NCBI GenBank assembly: GCA_905235325.1
Contig: CAJOLE010000063.1
Span: 1-33,569 of the forward strand
From: an uncultured Prevotella sp.
GTDB lineage: Bacteria; Bacteroidota; Bacteroidia; Bacteroidales; Bacteroidaceae
Length of the DNA: 33,569 bases
Direction of reading: 5' to 3'
Under the pieces are notes generated by a model, which saw only the letters and a list, made by a program, of their open reading frames with translations, made no database searches and had not been told where the DNA came from. Position numbers and translations under genes: made by a program. Of the stretch, positions 31,798-33,569 are shown in pieces (positions within the stretch are counted from its first letter, which is position 1; every line of letters starts with the position of its first letter).

Positions 31798-32686
31798 CTT
31801 GTTCCCGTCGGTACTCATTCGGCGTTATGCCCGACAGGCGCTTGAAGTAGCGCGAGAAGTGGGAAGGCTCGGCAAACGACATTCGCTCGCTGATTTCGCT
31901 GAGCGGAGACGTGCTGTGACGCAGCATCACCTTGATGCGCTGAAGCGCTGCCTCGTCTATCCATTCGCGGGCTGTGCGGTGGCTCACCTCCGCAATGATG
32001 CTGCCCAGATATTGCTTGCTCAGGCAGAGACGGTCAGCATAGAAGTCGAGCGTGCGCTGGCGGTCGCAATGCTCAGCCACGAGACCGAGGAAGCGGTTGA
32101 ACACCGCCACGTTCCGAGGCTGATGGCTCCGCCCGGCATGTTCGTCACGCTGCGAGAGGTCGGCAATCAGACTGAGGATGGCCGTCAGCAGATGGTCGCG
32201 GGTAGCGGTGAAGTCGGTGTGGACCGTCTGCCACAGCCCGTCGAGCATAGTCAGCAGGAGTCCTGTCAACGGCTCCTCGGGGGTTAGCGACTGGTCGTTC
32301 ATGCGGTGGGCGAACAGCAGGGGCACCTTGTCGCCGAACAGTCTCTGCAGCAGCTCGTCGCTCACATGGACAACCTGCATGTCGAAGTCAGCCGAGCGCT
32401 GACCCTGCTGCATGATGCTCTCTGGCGAGGCCACCAGAACGGCTCCCCTCGTCAGGCGGTGCTGACGCAGGTTGACCGTCACGACCTGCTCGCCGCTCAC
32501 GACAATGCCGATGTGCAACTGGTCAAGTCGGAACGGCTCGCCGCTACCGAACACCTGCGACGACCGCTCGCCCAACCGTCGGATAAAGAGCAGCCCGTCG
32601 CCAGCCCGCCGCTCGCCGTCCTGCCCCTCATACAAGTCCTGCATGAAGCGGCTCGTCACCCGTTGGATTTCCTTCTCTGCCATCAT
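31790..32686 (-). CDS. AraC-family transcriptional regulator
   Basis: 298 residues. The N-terminal part (about 20-190) is a sensing/dimerisation domain without obvious sequence motif (FRLDQLHIGIVVSGEQVVTV). The C-terminal AraC DNA-binding domain, about 205-298, has two helix-turn-helix units: LDFYADRLCLSKQYLGSIIA and LSEISERMSFAEPSHFSRYF, with the end FKRLSGITPNEYRRE. It is divergent from the iron alcohol dehydrogenase gene, 208 nt between starts, so it may control that gene. A TACCTTTG box on the minus strand is at 32706-32713. The last codons lie within the terminator stem. Inducer unknown. Confidence 0.92.
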   Translation of the reverse strand: MMAEKEIQRVTSRFMQDLYEGQDGERRAGDGLLFIRRLGERSSQVFGSGEPFRLDQLHIGIVVSGEQVVTVNLRQHRLTRGAVLVASPESIMQQGQRSADFDMQVVHVSDELLQRLFGDKVPLLFAHRMNDQSLTPEEPLTGLLLTMLDGLWQTVHTDFTATRDHLLTAILSLIADLSQRDEHAGRSHQPRNVAVFNRFLGLVAEHCDRQRTLDFYADRLCLSKQYLGSIIAEVSHRTAREWIDEAALQRIKVMLRHSTSPLSEISERMSFAEPSHFSRYFKRLSGITPNEYRREQER

Positions 32687-32705
32687 AACGCTGTATTTGA
32701 TGGCA

Positions 32706-32713
32706 CAAAGGTA
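32706..32713 (-). promoter_or_regulatory. -7 box (TACCTTTG, minus strand) of the AraC gene
   Basis: It matches TAnnTTTG, 20 nt upstream of the AraC start codon. Confidence 0.6.
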
Positions 32714-32841
32714 ATGAAATTATGTCAATCAAAGAACAAATCGCCGAAAAATCCGCTACAGATGCAGCTTATTTTCGCTGCACTCGTAAAACTGGTTGAA
32801 TTATCCGTAAAAAATATAAGCAGAATGTGGCAATTTATTCG

Positions 32842-32849
32842 TAACTTTG
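32842..32849 (+). promoter_or_regulatory. -7 box (TAACTTTG) of the alcohol dehydrogenase gene
   Basis: TAACTTTG lies 45 nt upstream of the ATG at 32895. The AraC operator is expected between 32714 and 32841, but I see no clear pair of half-sites. Confidence 0.6.
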
Positions 32850-32894
32850 CAGCCGCAATGCAAAGGTAACAAAACGATTAAAAAGAACAACGCT

Positions 32895-33569
32895 ATGCAA
32901 GGAAATTTCATTTACCAGAATCCCACGAAGCTCATCTTCGGTGAGGATGCCATCCATTCACTGAGTGACGAATTGACCCACTACGGCCCGAAGGTGCTGC
33001 TGACCTACGGCGGCGGCAGCATCAAGCGCAACGGCATCTATGACGACGTGATGGCTGCGCTGAGAGAGAGCGGTAAGCAGGTGGTGGAACTCCCCGGCGT
33101 GATGCCCAACCCGACGGTGGAAAAGCTATACGAGGGCGCACGGATAGCACGCGAGAACGACGTTGACCTGATTCTCGCCGTCGGCGGCGGCTCCACCATC
33201 GACTATGCCAAGGGCGTGAGCGTATCGGCGTGGTGCGACGAGGATGCGTGGACGAAGTTCTACGTGCAGCAGCAGGAGCCCGATGCTGCCCAGCGCATCA
33301 TCCCCATAGGAAGCGTGCTGACGATGGTGGGCACCGGCTCGGAGATGAACGGCGGCTCAGTCATCACCAACCACGAACAGAAGCTGAAGATCGGCAAGGT
33401 GTTCGGCCCCGCTGTGTTCCCCAAGTTCTCCATCCTCAACCCGAAGTACACCTTCACCGTGCCGCAGCGCCAGATGGTGGCGGGCTTCTTCGACATCATG
33501 AGCCATATCATGGAGCAGTATTTCTCAGGCACCGACGACAACACCAGCGACTACATGGCCGAGGCCCTC
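32895..33569 (+). CDS. Iron-containing alcohol dehydrogenase, BDH/YqhD type (partial)
   Basis: The first 225 codons are in the window and the 3' end is outside. NAD(P)H-dependent reduction of aldehydes or ketones, cytoplasmic. The coenzyme motif AVGGGSTIDYAKG has GGGST at 97-101. Two of the iron ligands are present in VAGFFDIMSHIMEQYF (Asp200, His204); the other histidines lie beyond the window edge. The start MQGNFIYQNPTKLIFGEDAI and the TGSEMNGGSVITNHEQKLKI stretch (147-166) are typical of butanol dehydrogenase-like enzymes. In gut anaerobes they remove reactive aldehydes or balance redox. It is divergent from the AraC gene. Confidence 0.93.
   Translation, partial: MQGNFIYQNPTKLIFGEDAIHSLSDELTHYGPKVLLTYGGGSIKRNGIYDDVMAALRESGKQVVELPGVMPNPTVEKLYEGARIARENDVDLILAVGGGSTIDYAKGVSVSAWCDEDAWTKFYVQQQEPDAAQRIIPIGSVLTMVGTGSEMNGGSVITNHEQKLKIGKVFGPAVFPKFSILNPKYTFTVPQRQMVAGFFDIMSHIMEQYFSGTDDNTSDYMAEAL

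Overview
The window reads as chromosomal DNA of a Bacteroidales bacterium, most likely Prevotella or a close relative. The evidence is a SusC/SusD pair with glycoside hydrolases, lipoproteins, many TAnnTTTG-type -7 promoter boxes with weak Shine-Dalgarno sites, the short C-terminal tail of a secreted phosphatase that ends in an NLQGQR-type motif, and dense families of short palindromic repeats between and inside genes.

Layout. 1-98 is the tail of an Rpn-type nuclease/transposase gene. 99-714 is non-coding and rich in repeats. 715-3161 carries a metallo-beta-lactamase-fold hydrolase, a minus-strand trio of small envelope proteins (YtxH, holin-like, unknown) and a SPOR lipoprotein. 3167-7365 is a co-directional run: ruvX, def, a TPR protein and an EcsC/TerB-type protein. 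It is followed by a secreted GH43 arabinanase with LamG and dockerin-like domains (7386-9899). 10128-12629 is a defence-type segment: an orphan Phd/YefM antitoxin with a remnant of its toxin, then a DNA methyltransferase and a probable restriction endonuclease. thrS follows (12743-14682) but is frameshifted by what looks like a 7-nt loss inside the editing-site motif. Then come an AlkD-type DNA repair protein, and on the minus strand a D-2-hydroxyacid dehydrogenase with a DnaQ-type exonuclease. 17595-19040 is a secreted histidine phosphatase. 19114-20931 is a more AT-rich minus-strand region with a LytTR regulator, a frameshifted membrane-anchored protein, a small secreted protein and a candidate 25-residue membrane peptide. 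21342-26656 is a compact polysaccharide-utilisation operon (SusC, SusD, GH43). 26657-27287 is a nest of inverted repeats. 27288-31562 encodes a giant 2-hydroxyacyl-CoA dehydratase/activase fusion. 31790-33569 holds an AraC regulator divergent from an iron-containing alcohol dehydrogenase that runs off the window.

How genes work together. The two GH43 enzymes and the SusC/D pair are consistent with arabinan or arabinose-containing glycan use. The methyltransferase and endonuclease form a two-gene restriction-modification unit. The LytTR gene and the gene after it overlap and are probably co-translated. The AraC regulator may control the divergent alcohol dehydrogenase.

Most unusual theme. Several repeat families that lie between genes also occur in frame inside coding sequences. 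They form parts of two signal peptides (TPR protein, phosphatase), apparent linkers in the dehydratase fusion and the last codons of AraC. In addition, two 72-nt arrays of nine 8-nt units flank the leader of the dehydrogenase operon. I found no tRNA, rRNA, CRISPR array or complete insertion sequence.
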